Shown here piece after piece: positions 26,830 through 34,434 of a stretch of DNA of 36,363 nucleotides. The stretch's first letter is position 1, and every line of letters begins with the position of its first letter. The position numbers were made by a program, and so were the translations under genes. The DNA is taken from the NCBI GenBank assembly GCA_910579645.1, contig CAJTVK010000032.1, positions 1 to 36,363 of the forward strand, in the 5' to 3' direction. The DNA comes from an uncultured Lachnospiraceae bacterium. Lineage in GTDB: Bacteria; Bacillota; Clostridia; Lachnospirales; Lachnospiraceae. Under the pieces are notes generated by a model that saw only the letters and a list, made by a program, of their open reading frames with translations, was not told the DNA's origin and searched no databases.

Positions 26830-28611
26830 ATGAAAATACAGGATTATCTGAAACAGAGAAAGATGATGTGCGACGGGGCTTTCGGAACATATTTTGCGGA
26901 AAAATATGGTGTGCAGGAATTGCCGGAAAGCTTTAATACCACCCGTCCGGAGTGGATGCGGCAGATACATAAAGAGTACCTTGAGGCAGGGGCGGTATTG
27001 CTGCGCACCAATACTTTTGCCGCGAACCGGAGAACGCTGGGCTGCGGGGAAGAGGGGCTGCGGGAAAATATACGGGCCGCTTGGGAAAATGTACTTCAGG
27101 CAGCGGCGGAATGCGGGAGAGTGCCGGGAGAAGATTGTTTTCCGGCAGGAGATATCGGGCCGCTGCCGGACCGCCTAGGGTGGGAGGAAGAGGAGGTTTA
27201 TCGGGAGTACCGGCTGATTGCCGACGCATTGACGGAGGCCGGTGCGGATATCCTGATTTTTGAGACGTTTCATGATACGGAAGATATTCTTCCCGTTATA
27301 AAGGACTTGAAGAAGGAGCGGGAGCTGTTTGTGGCGGTTCAGTTCTGTGTGAATCAGCACGGATACAGCAATGCCGGAATCAGCGCACGCCGGCTGCTGG
27401 AAGATGCGGCACAGTCGGGGGTGATAGATGCGGCGGGGTTTAACTGCGGCATCGGGCCGGGGCATTTATGCCGTATTCTACGCAAAACGGAGCAGCCGGA
27501 AGGGATTTTTCTTACGGCGATGCCTAACGCTGGCTATCCGAAATATATGGAGAAAAGAAAAGTTTTCAGCAACAATGCAGCGTATTTTGCAGGCAAGATG
27601 GCGGAAATCGGGAAAGGGAACGTAGCCTTTCTGGGAGGCTGCTGCGGAACCGCTCCGGCATTTATTGCGGAAATGTGTAAAACGGCGGATTTATCCGCAG
27701 TGACGGCAGGGGAGAAGAAACGGGAGGCGGCAGTCCGAAGCGGAGCCGGGAAGGAGAGCGGTTTCTGGCAGGGAAAGGCGGCGGGCAGGAAGCTGATTGC
27801 CGTGGAACTGTCTCCGCCGCCGGGAGCGGATGACGATAAGGTAATGCAGGCGGCATATCTGCTGAAAAACAAAAAAGTGGATGTGGTGACATTTCCGGAT
27901 TCGCCTTCCGGCAGGACAAGGGCGGATTCCGTCCTTATGGCAATGAAGGTGCGGCAGGAGACAGGACTGTGTGTTATGCCGCATATATGCTGTCGGGATA
28001 AAAATGCAATTGCCATGCGTTCCCAACTGTTGGGAGCCTATGTGAATGATATCAGGAATCTTCTGGTGGTTACGGGAGACCCCGTTCCCACGCTGATGCG
28101 GCAGGATGTGAAAAGCGTATTCAATTTTGATTCCGTAGGGCTGATGAAGATTATCCGTGAACTGAATCAGGAGGAGTTTGCCGAAGAGCCCATGGCATTC
28201 GGAGGTGCGCTGAACCAAGGCAGGCCGAATCTGGAAGCGGAAATCCGCCGGGCAGAAAAGAAGATGGCACAGGGAGCCTCTTTTTTCCTGACCCAGCCTG
28301 TCTTTACCCAAAAGGCGGCAGACAGGGTGAAAGAGGTGAAGGAACGGACCGGAGCTAGGATTTTATGCGGCATTATGCCGCTTGTGAGCCTGCGGAATGC
28401 CTTATTCATGAAAAACGAGATGGCGGGCATAGAGGTGGACGAAGAAGTCATCGGCTGTTTCTCACCGCAGATGAGCCGGGAAGAGGGAGAAGCGGCAGGT
28501 GTGCAGATAGCAAAAAGGGTGATGGAAATGACGCAGGGATTTGCGGACGGATACTATTTTTCAATCCCTTTTAACAGAGTTTATTTATTGGATCAAATAT
28601 TGGAACTTTAA
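26830..28611 (+). CDS. homocysteine S-methyltransferase / methylene-THF reductase fusion
   Basis: This 593-residue fusion has two cytoplasmic enzymes of the methionine-folate cycle. The N-terminal half (about 1-300) is a zinc-dependent homocysteine methyltransferase: DGAFGTYFAE, LLRTNTFAANR, AGFNCGIGP with a Zn Cys near 207, and GGCCGTAP with the Cys pair near 272-273. A linker rich in Lys and Glu follows. The C-terminal half (from about 318) is a flavin-dependent methylenetetrahydrofolate reductase barrel: VELSPPPGADD, PHICCRDKN, LLVVTGDPVP, FFLTQPVF and GIMPL. The domain order equals Bacillus YitJ. Making methyl-THF and handling homocysteine in one chain fits methyl recycling. GGGAATCGGG lies just ahead of the ATG. 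Known relatives use S-methylmethionine or methyl-THF-linked donors; the donor here is not certain. Confidence 0.93.
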   Translation: MKIQDYLKQRKMMCDGAFGTYFAEKYGVQELPESFNTTRPEWMRQIHKEYLEAGAVLLRTNTFAANRRTLGCGEEGLRENIRAAWENVLQAAAECGRVPGEDCFPAGDIGPLPDRLGWEEEEVYREYRLIADALTEAGADILIFETFHDTEDILPVIKDLKKERELFVAVQFCVNQHGYSNAGISARRLLEDAAQSGVIDAAGFNCGIGPGHLCRILRKTEQPEGIFLTAMPNAGYPKYMEKRKVFSNNAAYFAGKMAEIGKGNVAFLGGCCGTAPAFIAEMCKTADLSAVTAGEKKREAAVRSGAGKESGFWQGKAAGRKLIAVELSPPPGADDDKVMQAAYLLKNKKVDVVTFPDSPSGRTRADSVLMAMKVRQETGLCVMPHICCRDKNAIAMRSQLLGAYVNDIRNLLVVTGDPVPTLMRQDVKSVFNFDSVGLMKIIRELNQEEFAEEPMAFGGALNQGRPNLEAEIRRAEKKMAQGASFFLTQPVFTQKAADRVKEVKERTGARILCGIMPLVSLRNALFMKNEMAGIEVDEEVIGCFSPQMSREEGEAAGVQIAKRVMEMTQGFADGYYFSIPFNRVYLLDQILEL

Positions 28612-28661
28612 GGCACGGGAATCAATGGGAAAACGTTAATTCAAAAATGTAAAAATAATTC

Positions 28662-28690
28662 TGTACAAAAGGGGATTTTTCTGCTAGAAT
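28662..28690 (+). promoter_or_regulatory. putative extended -10 promoter
   Basis: TGTACA (28662-28667) and TAGAAT (28685-28690) are 17 bp apart, and TG precedes the -10 box by one base, giving TGCTAGAAT. It lies in the 168-bp AT-rich gap ahead of the HPr-like gene and gives it its own start site, possibly read through into the tRNA gene. Confidence 0.6.
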
Positions 28691-28779
28691 AATTGAAGTA
28701 GAGGTTCTGAAGAAAAAAATGGAAAAAATTTCTTATGAATTCTGCTGAATGGATATTCTTTAAAGGAAGGTTTCTTTAA

Positions 28780-29019
28780 ATGAAAAGTATTATGATAAGG
28801 CTTCGTTCTATTGAAGACGTAAAGAAATTTGTCAATATCATGGCACAGTTTAAAGGATATTTTGATTTGGTTTCCGGAAGATATGTAGTGGATGCCAAAT
28901 CCGTAATGGGAATTTTCAGTATGGATTTGGCAAAGGATTTGGAGTTACGGATTTTGGAAACAAACGAGCAGGAAAAAGAGATTTTAGAGGCAGTAGAACC
29001 TTTTACGGTAAAAGGGTAG
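28780..29019 (+). CDS. HPr-family protein lacking the active His
   Basis: This 79-residue protein has the HPr fold pattern. The segment DAKSVMGIFSMDL (residues 38-50) matches the region of HPr around regulatory Ser46 (here Ser41 in KSVMG). The N-terminal part reads IRLRSIEDVKKFVNIMAQF, so the GxHARPA loop with His15 that accepts phosphate from enzyme I is absent. It therefore cannot be a standard sugar-phosphotransferase carrier, and resembles Crh-type proteins that could only be phosphorylated on Ser by HPr kinase, if at all. GGAAGG lies 9 bases ahead of the ATG. It sits between its own promoter and a tRNA-Gly gene. A signalling role is inferred; no partner genes are nearby. Confidence 0.85.
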   Translation: MKSIMIRLRSIEDVKKFVNIMAQFKGYFDLVSGRYVVDAKSVMGIFSMDLAKDLELRILETNEQEKEILEAVEPFTVKG

Positions 29020-29033
29020 GATAGGAAATATAT

Positions 29034-29104
29034 GCAGATATGGTTCATCGGTAGAACGCTGGCTTCCCAAGCCGGAGAGACGGGTTCGACTCCCGCTATC
29101 TGCT
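29034..29104 (+). tRNA. tRNA-Gly (CCC)
   Basis: The cloverleaf is visible. The acceptor stem GCAGATA/TATCTGC is perfect, the D arm is GTTC/GAAC, and the anticodon stem CTGGC/GCCGG holds the loop TTCCCAA with anticodon CCC (29056-29058). A T loop TTCGACT lies on a GGG/CCC-type stem, and the discriminator base is T. The outermost T-stem pair is an A-C mismatch. CCA is not encoded. It starts 14 bp after the stop codon of the HPr-like gene. Confidence 0.93.
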
Positions 29105-29231
29105 TTTCGTTTTTCTGTTTTATATGTCATCTGTAAGGGATAGGTTAGGAGGCATATGGATAGGGGATGTAGCTTTAAGACAGTAGGGATTGGGAGGATA
29201 GGAAGTTTTAATTAAATATATTTTATCATAT

Positions 29232-29258
29232 ATCACAGGTCAATCTTGTGGTTTTTTT
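29232..29258 (+). terminator. rho-independent terminator after tRNA-Gly
   Basis: An 8-bp stem with two wobble pairs (29232-29239 with 29245-29252) encloses a 5-base loop and is followed by a run of T to 29258. It lies about 130 bp after the tRNA and 133 bp before the potassium channel gene, so it either ends the HPr-tRNA transcript or attenuates read-through into ktrB. Confidence 0.65.
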
Positions 29259-29282
29259 ATTTTAAGGTATCTTTAGGGGCTG

Positions 29283-29369
29283 CCGCAGAAGGGCGGAATA
29301 TCAGCTGCGGGAGCATGGGCATACCATAAAAGAGAACTATTCCCAAGCGGCATTGCAGCCGTGCTTGGG
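29283..29369 (+). other. hairpin-rich leader of ktrB
   Basis: Two inverted repeats lie between the terminator and the ktrB start. CCGCAG/CTGCGG (29283-29288 with 29305-29310) is the first. The second is a strong hairpin with CCCAAGC (29342-29348) pairing GCTTGGG (29363-29369) and an inner GGC/GCC pair. The second ends 9 bases before the G-rich ribosome binding site. I see no match to the c-di-AMP riboswitch core often found ahead of K+ transport genes. The function is unknown. Confidence 0.35.
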
Positions 29370-29390
29370 GAACAAATGAGGGGGAGGGAA

Positions 29391-30734
29391 ATGAAGAAAA
29401 AATGGTATAACAAATTGACGACGACGCAGACCATTGCCTTGGGATTTCTGATTATCATTCTCATAGGCACTGCAGTGCTGATGCTGCCTATATCATCCAG
29501 GGACGGCAGCGTTACGGATCCGCTGACGGCATTGTTCACGGCGACCAGCGCGACCTGTGTCACGGGGCTTGTGGTGACGGATACTTATACTTATTGGTCT
29601 GTATTCGGCAGGTGCTTTATTCTGCTGCTGATACAAGTGGGCGGGCTGGGGTTTATGACTATCGGTGTGTTTCTGGCTGTGCTGATGCGAAAGAATATCG
29701 GGCTGCGGGAGAGGGGGCTGCTGCAGGAAAGCATGAATACCCTGCAGATAGGCGGTGTTGTCAGGCTGGTGAAGAAAATAACGATAGCGGCTTTTGCCCT
29801 GGAAGGAATAGGGGCGGTGCTGCTGTCCATAAGATTTATCCCGGAAATGGGCTGGGCGGAAGGAATCTGCAACGGAATCTTCCATTCGGTTTCCGCTTTC
29901 TGCAACGCAGGCTTTGACCTGATGGGGAAAAAGGAAGAGTATTCCTCTTTGGTGGCTTATTCGGGGGACATTCTTGTCAATGTGACTGTCATGCTGCTGA
30001 TTGTCCTAGGGGGAATCGGCTTTGTGGTGTGGGATGATTTGCAGAAGAAAAAGTTCCGGGTGAAGGAATATCTGCTGCATACGAAGATTGTGCTGACAAT
30101 GACAGGGATTTTGCTTTTTGGGGGTGCATTGGCTACGTTTCTGCTGGAACGGGGGAACCTGATGGCAGGCATGGGGGCAAAGGAAACGGTACTGACTTCG
30201 CTGTTTGCCTCAGTGACAGCCAGGACGGCAGGCTTCAATACCATTGACATCGCAGGCATGTCCAGCGGGAGTAAGCTGGTGACGATAGTGCTTATGTTTA
30301 TCGGCGGCAGCCCGGGTTCCACCGCAGGCGGAATAAAGACGACTACTTTTGCGGTAATGCTTATTTTTGTATGGGGGAATCTGCGCGGCAGTCATGGCAG
30401 CAATGTCTTTAAACGCCGCCTGGAGGAAGGGGAAATAAGGAAAGCCAGCATTGTGGCCACGATTGATCTTGTGCTGGCGGTGACTGCGGCTGTGCTGATT
30501 TGCGCCTTGCAGGATTTCCCTATGGAGGATGTGCTGCTGGAGGTATTTTCCGCCATTGGGACGGTAGGGATGTCTTCGGGGATTACCCGCGGGATGGGGA
30601 CGGTATCCCGTATTATCCTTGTCGTATTGATGTATTGCGGGAGGATTGGAAGCATGACTTTTGCACTTTCTTTTACCGAAAGAAAGAAGGTGCCGCCGGT
30701 ACAGCTACCGGCAGAAAAAATCATTATCGGATAA
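29391..30734 (+). CDS. ktrB: KtrB/TrkH-type potassium channel subunit
   Basis: This 447-residue membrane protein forms the K+ pore of a Ktr system. It shows the four repeated pore loops: TATSATCVTGLVV (about 50), SAFCNAGFDL (about 170), TARTAGFNTID (about 279) and SAIGTVGMSSG (about 390), each with the selectivity-filter Gly. Helices around these give the four membrane-pore-membrane units. The length matches KtrB (about 445) rather than the longer TrkH. I chose the ATG at 29391 because AGGGGGAGGG lies just ahead; the GTG at 29361 lies within a hairpin and the ATG at 29376 lacks a good site. It is followed 69 bp later by its regulatory subunit. Confidence 0.94.
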   Translation: MKKKWYNKLTTTQTIALGFLIIILIGTAVLMLPISSRDGSVTDPLTALFTATSATCVTGLVVTDTYTYWSVFGRCFILLLIQVGGLGFMTIGVFLAVLMRKNIGLRERGLLQESMNTLQIGGVVRLVKKITIAAFALEGIGAVLLSIRFIPEMGWAEGICNGIFHSVSAFCNAGFDLMGKKEEYSSLVAYSGDILVNVTVMLLIVLGGIGFVVWDDLQKKKFRVKEYLLHTKIVLTMTGILLFGGALATFLLERGNLMAGMGAKETVLTSLFASVTARTAGFNTIDIAGMSSGSKLVTIVLMFIGGSPGSTAGGIKTTTFAVMLIFVWGNLRGSHGSNVFKRRLEEGEIRKASIVATIDLVLAVTAAVLICALQDFPMEDVLLEVFSAIGTVGMSSGITRGMGTVSRIILVVLMYCGRIGSMTFALSFTERKKVPPVQLPAEKIIIG

Positions 30735-30803
30735 CTTATGCCTGAAACAGGCGGGGAAAGTCGGATTTTCGGGCAGAGAGATATTTTAGGGAGGAAATGA
30801 GGA

Positions 30804-31454
30804 ATGAAGTCAATACTGATTATCGGTTTGGGGAAATTCGGGCATCATCTTTGCAGCAATTTGGCAGAGCTGGGAAATGAGATTATGGCAGTGGATATCA
30901 AGGAAGAGGTATTGGAGGATTTGCTGTCCGTCGTTACCAGCGCAAAAATCGGCGACTGTACCAATGAAGAGGTGCTGAAAAGCCTTGGCGTGAGAAATTT
31001 TGATATTTGCTTTGTCTGTATCGGCACGAATTTCCAGAGCAGTTTGGAGATTACCAGCCTGATTAAGGAATTGGGAGCCAAATATGTAATCAGCAAGGCG
31101 AACCGAGACATTCATGCGAAGTTTCTGCTGAGGAACGGGGCGGACGAGGTAATATACCCGGACAGGGATATTGCGGAAAAGCTGGCTGTGCGGGTCAGCG
31201 CAAACCATGTGTTTGATTATATCGAACTGACGGAAGAATATTCCATCTATGAGATTCCGCTGATGAAGGAATGGGCAGGGAGATCCATCAAGGATATTGA
31301 CATCCGTGCCAAATATCATGTGAATGTGCTGGGGACAAAAACAGACGGGCAGCTGACGCTGATAACGGAGGCGGATTATGTGCTGAGAAGGGATGAGCAT
31401 CTGATGGTTTTGGGACGGAATGAGGATGTGGACAGGATACTGAAGCGGTTATGA
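30804..31454 (+). CDS. ktrA: KtrA-type potassium channel regulatory subunit
   Basis: This 216-residue cytoplasmic protein forms the octameric ring that gates KtrB. The N-terminal RCK domain (about 1-120) is a Rossmann fold with GLGKFG (residues 8-13) and the ribose-binding Asp in MAVDIKEE, so it binds NAD(H) or ATP/ADP. The C-terminal RCK_C domain (about 135-216: YSIYEIPLMKEWAGRSIKDIDI, EHLMVLGRNEDVDRIL) is where related proteins bind c-di-AMP; binding here is inferred from family only. GGGAGGAAATGAGG precedes the ATG. The length is typical of KtrA. A strong terminator follows, so ktrB and ktrA make a two-gene unit. Confidence 0.95.
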   Translation: MKSILIIGLGKFGHHLCSNLAELGNEIMAVDIKEEVLEDLLSVVTSAKIGDCTNEEVLKSLGVRNFDICFVCIGTNFQSSLEITSLIKELGAKYVISKANRDIHAKFLLRNGADEVIYPDRDIAEKLAVRVSANHVFDYIELTEEYSIYEIPLMKEWAGRSIKDIDIRAKYHVNVLGTKTDGQLTLITEADYVLRRDEHLMVLGRNEDVDRILKRL

Positions 31455-31470
31455 CATTATGCGGAGAATT

Positions 31471-31525
31471 GCAAAAGGCCGGGAATCTGGATTGGGATTC
31501 CCGGCCTTTTGCAGTATTTTTTTTT
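31471..31525 (+). terminator. strong rho-independent terminator after ktrA
   Basis: A perfect 17-bp stem (31471-31487 with 31496-31512) rich in G and C, with an 8-base loop, is followed by nine consecutive T (31517-31525). It ends the ktrBA transcript 16 bp after the stop codon. The A-rich foot of the 5' arm would also allow some termination in the opposite direction. Confidence 0.95.
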
Positions 31526-31548
31526 ATTCTAATTTTATAGTTTTTTTA

Positions 31549-31604
31549 TTGCATAAAGAAGAAAATGGCAGTAATATATAACTCTGTAAATATATAACAT
31601 AGTT
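31549..31604 (+). promoter_or_regulatory. marR promoter region with candidate MarR operator
   Basis: An inverted repeat AACTCTGT (31580-31587) and ACATAGTT (31597-31604) matches at seven of eight positions across a 9-bp AT spacer, the size and symmetry expected for a MarR dimer site. Just upstream, weak boxes TTGCAT (31549-31554) and TAATAT (31572-31577) are 17 bp apart, so bound protein would cover the start of transcription. The repeat lies 54 bp before the marR start. Autoregulation is inferred. Confidence 0.45.
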
Positions 31605-31657
31605 AAGTATGTGTAAGCACTGTGGCAGGCTGCCGGAAGCGGACGGGGGACAGAAAG

Positions 31658-32116
31658 ATGGATGTAAATGAATTACAGGAGCAGATACTGAAAACGGCAA
31701 ATCGGTTTGGAAAGATGAAGTTCGGAAAAATTTTTCCGAAGGTGTCCAAACGGGAATTTGAGCTGCTGGCGGCAGTGCAGGAGTATATGGATAAAAATGC
31801 AGGTAAGAAGGGCATCCATGTCTCCGGGCTGGCGGTGAGGCTGAAAGTATCGTCGCCTGCGGTATCGCGGATGGTGGGCATGCTGGAGCAGAAGGGTTAT
31901 ATAGGGAGGGACATAGATAAGGAGGACAGAAGAAATACCTATATATACCTGACGGAAAAGGGCAGGGAGGTAAAAACTTCGGCAGAAGAGGCCATGCGCC
32001 GGCTGACGGAACGAGTGCTGCGGCGCATGGGTGACGAGGATATGCAGGAACTGATGATGTTATGGAACCGGTTGGCAGATATTATGGAAGAGGAGTTGAG
32101 GGCAAAAGATGTTTAA
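31658..32116 (+). CDS. MarR-family transcriptional regulator
   Basis: This 152-residue protein has the MarR winged helix. A first helix pair is used for dimer contact, and the recognition part GIHVSGLAVRLKVSSPAVSRMVGMLEQKGYI is followed by the wing DIDKEDRRNTYIYLTEKG with the typical D-x-R-D/R pattern, ending in a long dimerisation helix. It probably binds an operator just upstream and releases it on binding a small molecule. I chose the ATG at 31658, with GGGGGA 8 bases ahead, over a GTG 12 codons earlier. The stop overlaps the start of the first exporter gene by 8 bases, so regulator and exporter are one unit. Confidence 0.93.
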   Translation: MDVNELQEQILKTANRFGKMKFGKIFPKVSKREFELLAAVQEYMDKNAGKKGIHVSGLAVRLKVSSPAVSRMVGMLEQKGYIGRDIDKEDRRNTYIYLTEKGREVKTSAEEAMRRLTERVLRRMGDEDMQELMMLWNRLADIMEEELRAKDV

Positions 32117-34277
32117 AGTTTTAAAGTATTTGGGAAAATCCAAGGCGGCGGTAGCGGCAATCATAATGCTTTTAATCCTTCAGGCATACTGTGACTTGGC
32201 GCTGCCCCAGTATACGGCGGATATTGTGGATGTGGGCATCGGGCAGGGAGGAATTGAATATGGTGTGCCGGAAACGATGCGGGCGGAAACCTTTGAGAAT
32301 GTGCGGATGTTCATGACGGCGGAGGAAGAGGCAGCCATGCGGGCATCTTATGCCATGGATGAAAACGGCAACTATGTGCTGGCAAAGGAAGCCGACAGGG
32401 AGGCGTTGGAAACGGAAATGGCATTGCCTATGGCATTGCTTACCATGCTATCCTCGGCGGAAGGAATGTCCCCGGAGATTCTGCGGGACATGATGGAAAG
32501 CGGCGCCGTCTCCAAAGAGGAGATTCTGCGTTATCGGGAAATGGCGGCAGGGGGAGAAGCTGGGCCAGCTGCAGAGCCGGGCGGCGCGGAAGGGCTGAGC
32601 AATTCCATGATATCCCAGATGGCCGTGAATTCCGTGAAAGCGGAATATGAGGCATTGGGGATGGATATTGCATCGGTGCAGACGCGCTATCTGTTGGGCA
32701 AAGGCGGGCGGATGCTGGGGCTTTCCGTGCTGATGATGGCGGTGTCCATTCTGGCAGGGCTGCTGTCGGCCAGGACTTCCGCTAAAATAGGCAGTGATTT
32801 AAGGGGCAGCCTGTTCCATAAGGTAGTATCTTTTTCGGATGCGGAGATGGATCGTTTCTCCACCGCATCGCTAATCACGAGAAGCACCAATGACATTCAG
32901 CAGATACAGATGGTGTCGGTAATGCTGCTGAGGATGGTCTTATATGCTCCTATTGTAGGTGTGGGCGGAGTTCTGAAAGTGGTCCGTACCAAGACGGGCA
33001 TGGGATGGATTATATTGGTTGCGGTGGCGGCGATTATACTGCTGGTGGGCATTCTGATGCTGGTGGCCATGCCCAAATTTAAGAAGATGCAGACGCTGGT
33101 GGACCGGATGAATCTGGTGTCAAGGGAAATACTGACAGGGATTATGGTTATCCGTGCTTTCAGCCGGGAGAAATTTGAGGAAGAACGTTTTGACAAGGCC
33201 AATAAGGACTTGATGGGTACGCAGCTGTTCACCAACCGGGTGATGACGATTATGATGCCCATGATGATGCTGATAATGAACGGAATTACCGTGATGATTG
33301 TCTGGTTTGGAGCGAAAGGCGTAGATATGGGAAATCTGCAGGTGGGGGATATGCTTGCGTTCATTACTTATACTATGCAGATTGTCATGGCATTTCTGAT
33401 GATAACGATGATTTCCGTTATGCTGCCAAGGGCTGGCGTAGCGGCGGAACGTATTGAAGAAGTACTGGCTACCCGGGCGACCATTCAGGATAAGGAAATA
33501 ACGCGGGACGGGGAACTGAAGGAGGCGAAGGGCATTCTGAAATTTGAAAATGTGGGTTTCCGGTATCCGGGGGCGGAGGAAGAGGCTCTGCGGGGAATCA
33601 GCTTTACCGCCAATCCGGGAGAAACCACGGCCATTATCGGCAGTACCGGATGCGGCAAATCAACGCTGATCCGTCTCATTCCCCGTTATTATGACGTGAC
33701 GGAGGGAAGCATTACGATAGACGGCATTGACATCCGTGACCTGTCCCAGCACCGGCTGCATGAACTGATGGGGTATGTGCCCCAGAAAGGCGTGCTGTTT
33801 TCCGGGGATATTGAGTCCAACCTGAAATTCGGGGGAGATTTCATAACCGACAAAGATATGGAAGAAGCGGCATCCATTGCGCAGGCCATGGAATTTATTG
33901 ACAGCAAACCGAAGCGTTTCCAAAGTGAGATTGCGCAGGGTGGCACAAACGTTTCCGGCGGGCAGAAGCAAAGGCTGTCCATTGCCAGGGCCATTGCGAA
34001 ACATCCGAAAATATGTCTGTTTGACGACAGCTTTTCCGCATTGGATTACAAGACCGACGTAGTGCTTCGAAAAGCTCTGCACGAAAAACTGTCGGATGCA
34101 ACGGTAGTGATTGTGGCGCAGAGAATCAGCACCATTCTCCATGCGGACCGGATTATCGTCCTGGACGACGGGAAAATAGCCGGCATAGGAACCCATGAGG
34201 AATTGTTGGGAAGCTGTGAGGCATATTGGGAAATCGCACATTCCCAGCTGTCAGAAAAAGAACTGGGCGGCAGATGA
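32109..34277 (+). CDS. heterodimeric ABC exporter subunit, degenerate ATP site
   Basis: This 722-residue half-exporter joins a six-helix membrane domain to an ATPase domain. Between helix 1 (about 13-33) and helix 2 (about 201-221) lies an outside insert of about 160 residues rich in Met, Ala and Glu, similar in place to the extracellular domain known in Bacillus BmrCD. The ATPase shows Walker A GSTGCGKST (about 511), signature NVSGGQKQR (about 613) and Walker B ICLFDDS (about 637). The catalytic Glu after Walker B is Asp, marking the degenerate site of TM287/288-type pairs, while its SGGQ signature completes the active site with its partner. It is translationally coupled to marR. Substrates are probably drugs, lipids or peptides, unknown here. 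Confidence 0.94.
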   Translation: MFKVLKYLGKSKAAVAAIIMLLILQAYCDLALPQYTADIVDVGIGQGGIEYGVPETMRAETFENVRMFMTAEEEAAMRASYAMDENGNYVLAKEADREALETEMALPMALLTMLSSAEGMSPEILRDMMESGAVSKEEILRYREMAAGGEAGPAAEPGGAEGLSNSMISQMAVNSVKAEYEALGMDIASVQTRYLLGKGGRMLGLSVLMMAVSILAGLLSARTSAKIGSDLRGSLFHKVVSFSDAEMDRFSTASLITRSTNDIQQIQMVSVMLLRMVLYAPIVGVGGVLKVVRTKTGMGWIILVAVAAIILLVGILMLVAMPKFKKMQTLVDRMNLVSREILTGIMVIRAFSREKFEEERFDKANKDLMGTQLFTNRVMTIMMPMMMLIMNGITVMIVWFGAKGVDMGNLQVGDMLAFITYTMQIVMAFLMITMISVMLPRAGVAAERIEEVLATRATIQDKEITRDGELKEAKGILKFENVGFRYPGAEEEALRGISFTANPGETTAIIGSTGCGKSTLIRLIPRYYDVTEGSITIDGIDIRDLSQHRLHELMGYVPQKGVLFSGDIESNLKFGGDFITDKDMEEAASIAQAMEFIDSKPKRFQSEIAQGGTNVSGGQKQRLSIARAIAKHPKICLFDDSFSALDYKTDVVLRKALHEKLSDATVVIVAQRISTILHADRIIVLDDGKIAGIGTHEELLGSCEAYWEIAHSQLSEKELGGR

Positions 34278-34298
34278 AGGGGAGATGCGGAACTTTAA

Positions 34299-34401
34299 AA
34301 CAGCATCGACCCGGCCAGTGCCTGTAAGGATGTACGGCTGGATACAGCCGGACATTCTTACGCCGGTATGAGGTACTGGAAGGGGAGATGCGGAACTGGA
34401 A
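34299..34401 (+). repeat. diverged third copy of the structured repeat
   Basis: This 103-bp stretch matches the 106-bp repeat at 20092-20303 at both ends (AAAACAGCA... CAGTGCC at the start; GGTACTGG and TGCGGAACTGGAA at the end) but differs inside. It forms an outer stem CCAGTGCC/GGTACTGG (34315-34322 with 34372-34379). The inner hairpin is very strong (34324-34361), with 17 paired positions, one G-T and one A-G mismatch, around a GATA loop. A GCGGAACT motif flanks both ends (34288-34295 and 34390-34397). The changed bases keep pairing, which argues for a conserved structure. Confidence 0.8.
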
Positions 34402-34427
34402 TAGGAGATGCGGAACTGGAATAGGAG
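34388..34427 (+). repeat. 20-bp tandem duplication carrying the ribosome binding site
   Basis: Two exact 20-bp copies (34388-34407 and 34408-34427) contain GCGGAACTGG and end in ATAGGAG. The second supplies AGGAGG for the exporter gene that starts at 34435. The 20 bases at 34409-34428 are identical to those at 20291-20310 ahead of the adaptor gene. Confidence 0.93.
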
Positions 34428-34434
34428 GAGTGTT

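Noticed and set aside
29156..29215. 19-codon frame after tRNA-Gly with AGGAGG three bases before its ATG
   Set aside because: The spacing is too short for efficient initiation and the peptide shows no regulatory codon run, so a leader peptide is not supported.
29259..29390. c-di-AMP (ydaO) riboswitch ahead of ktrB
   Set aside because: The conserved core elements of that class are not visible in this stretch.
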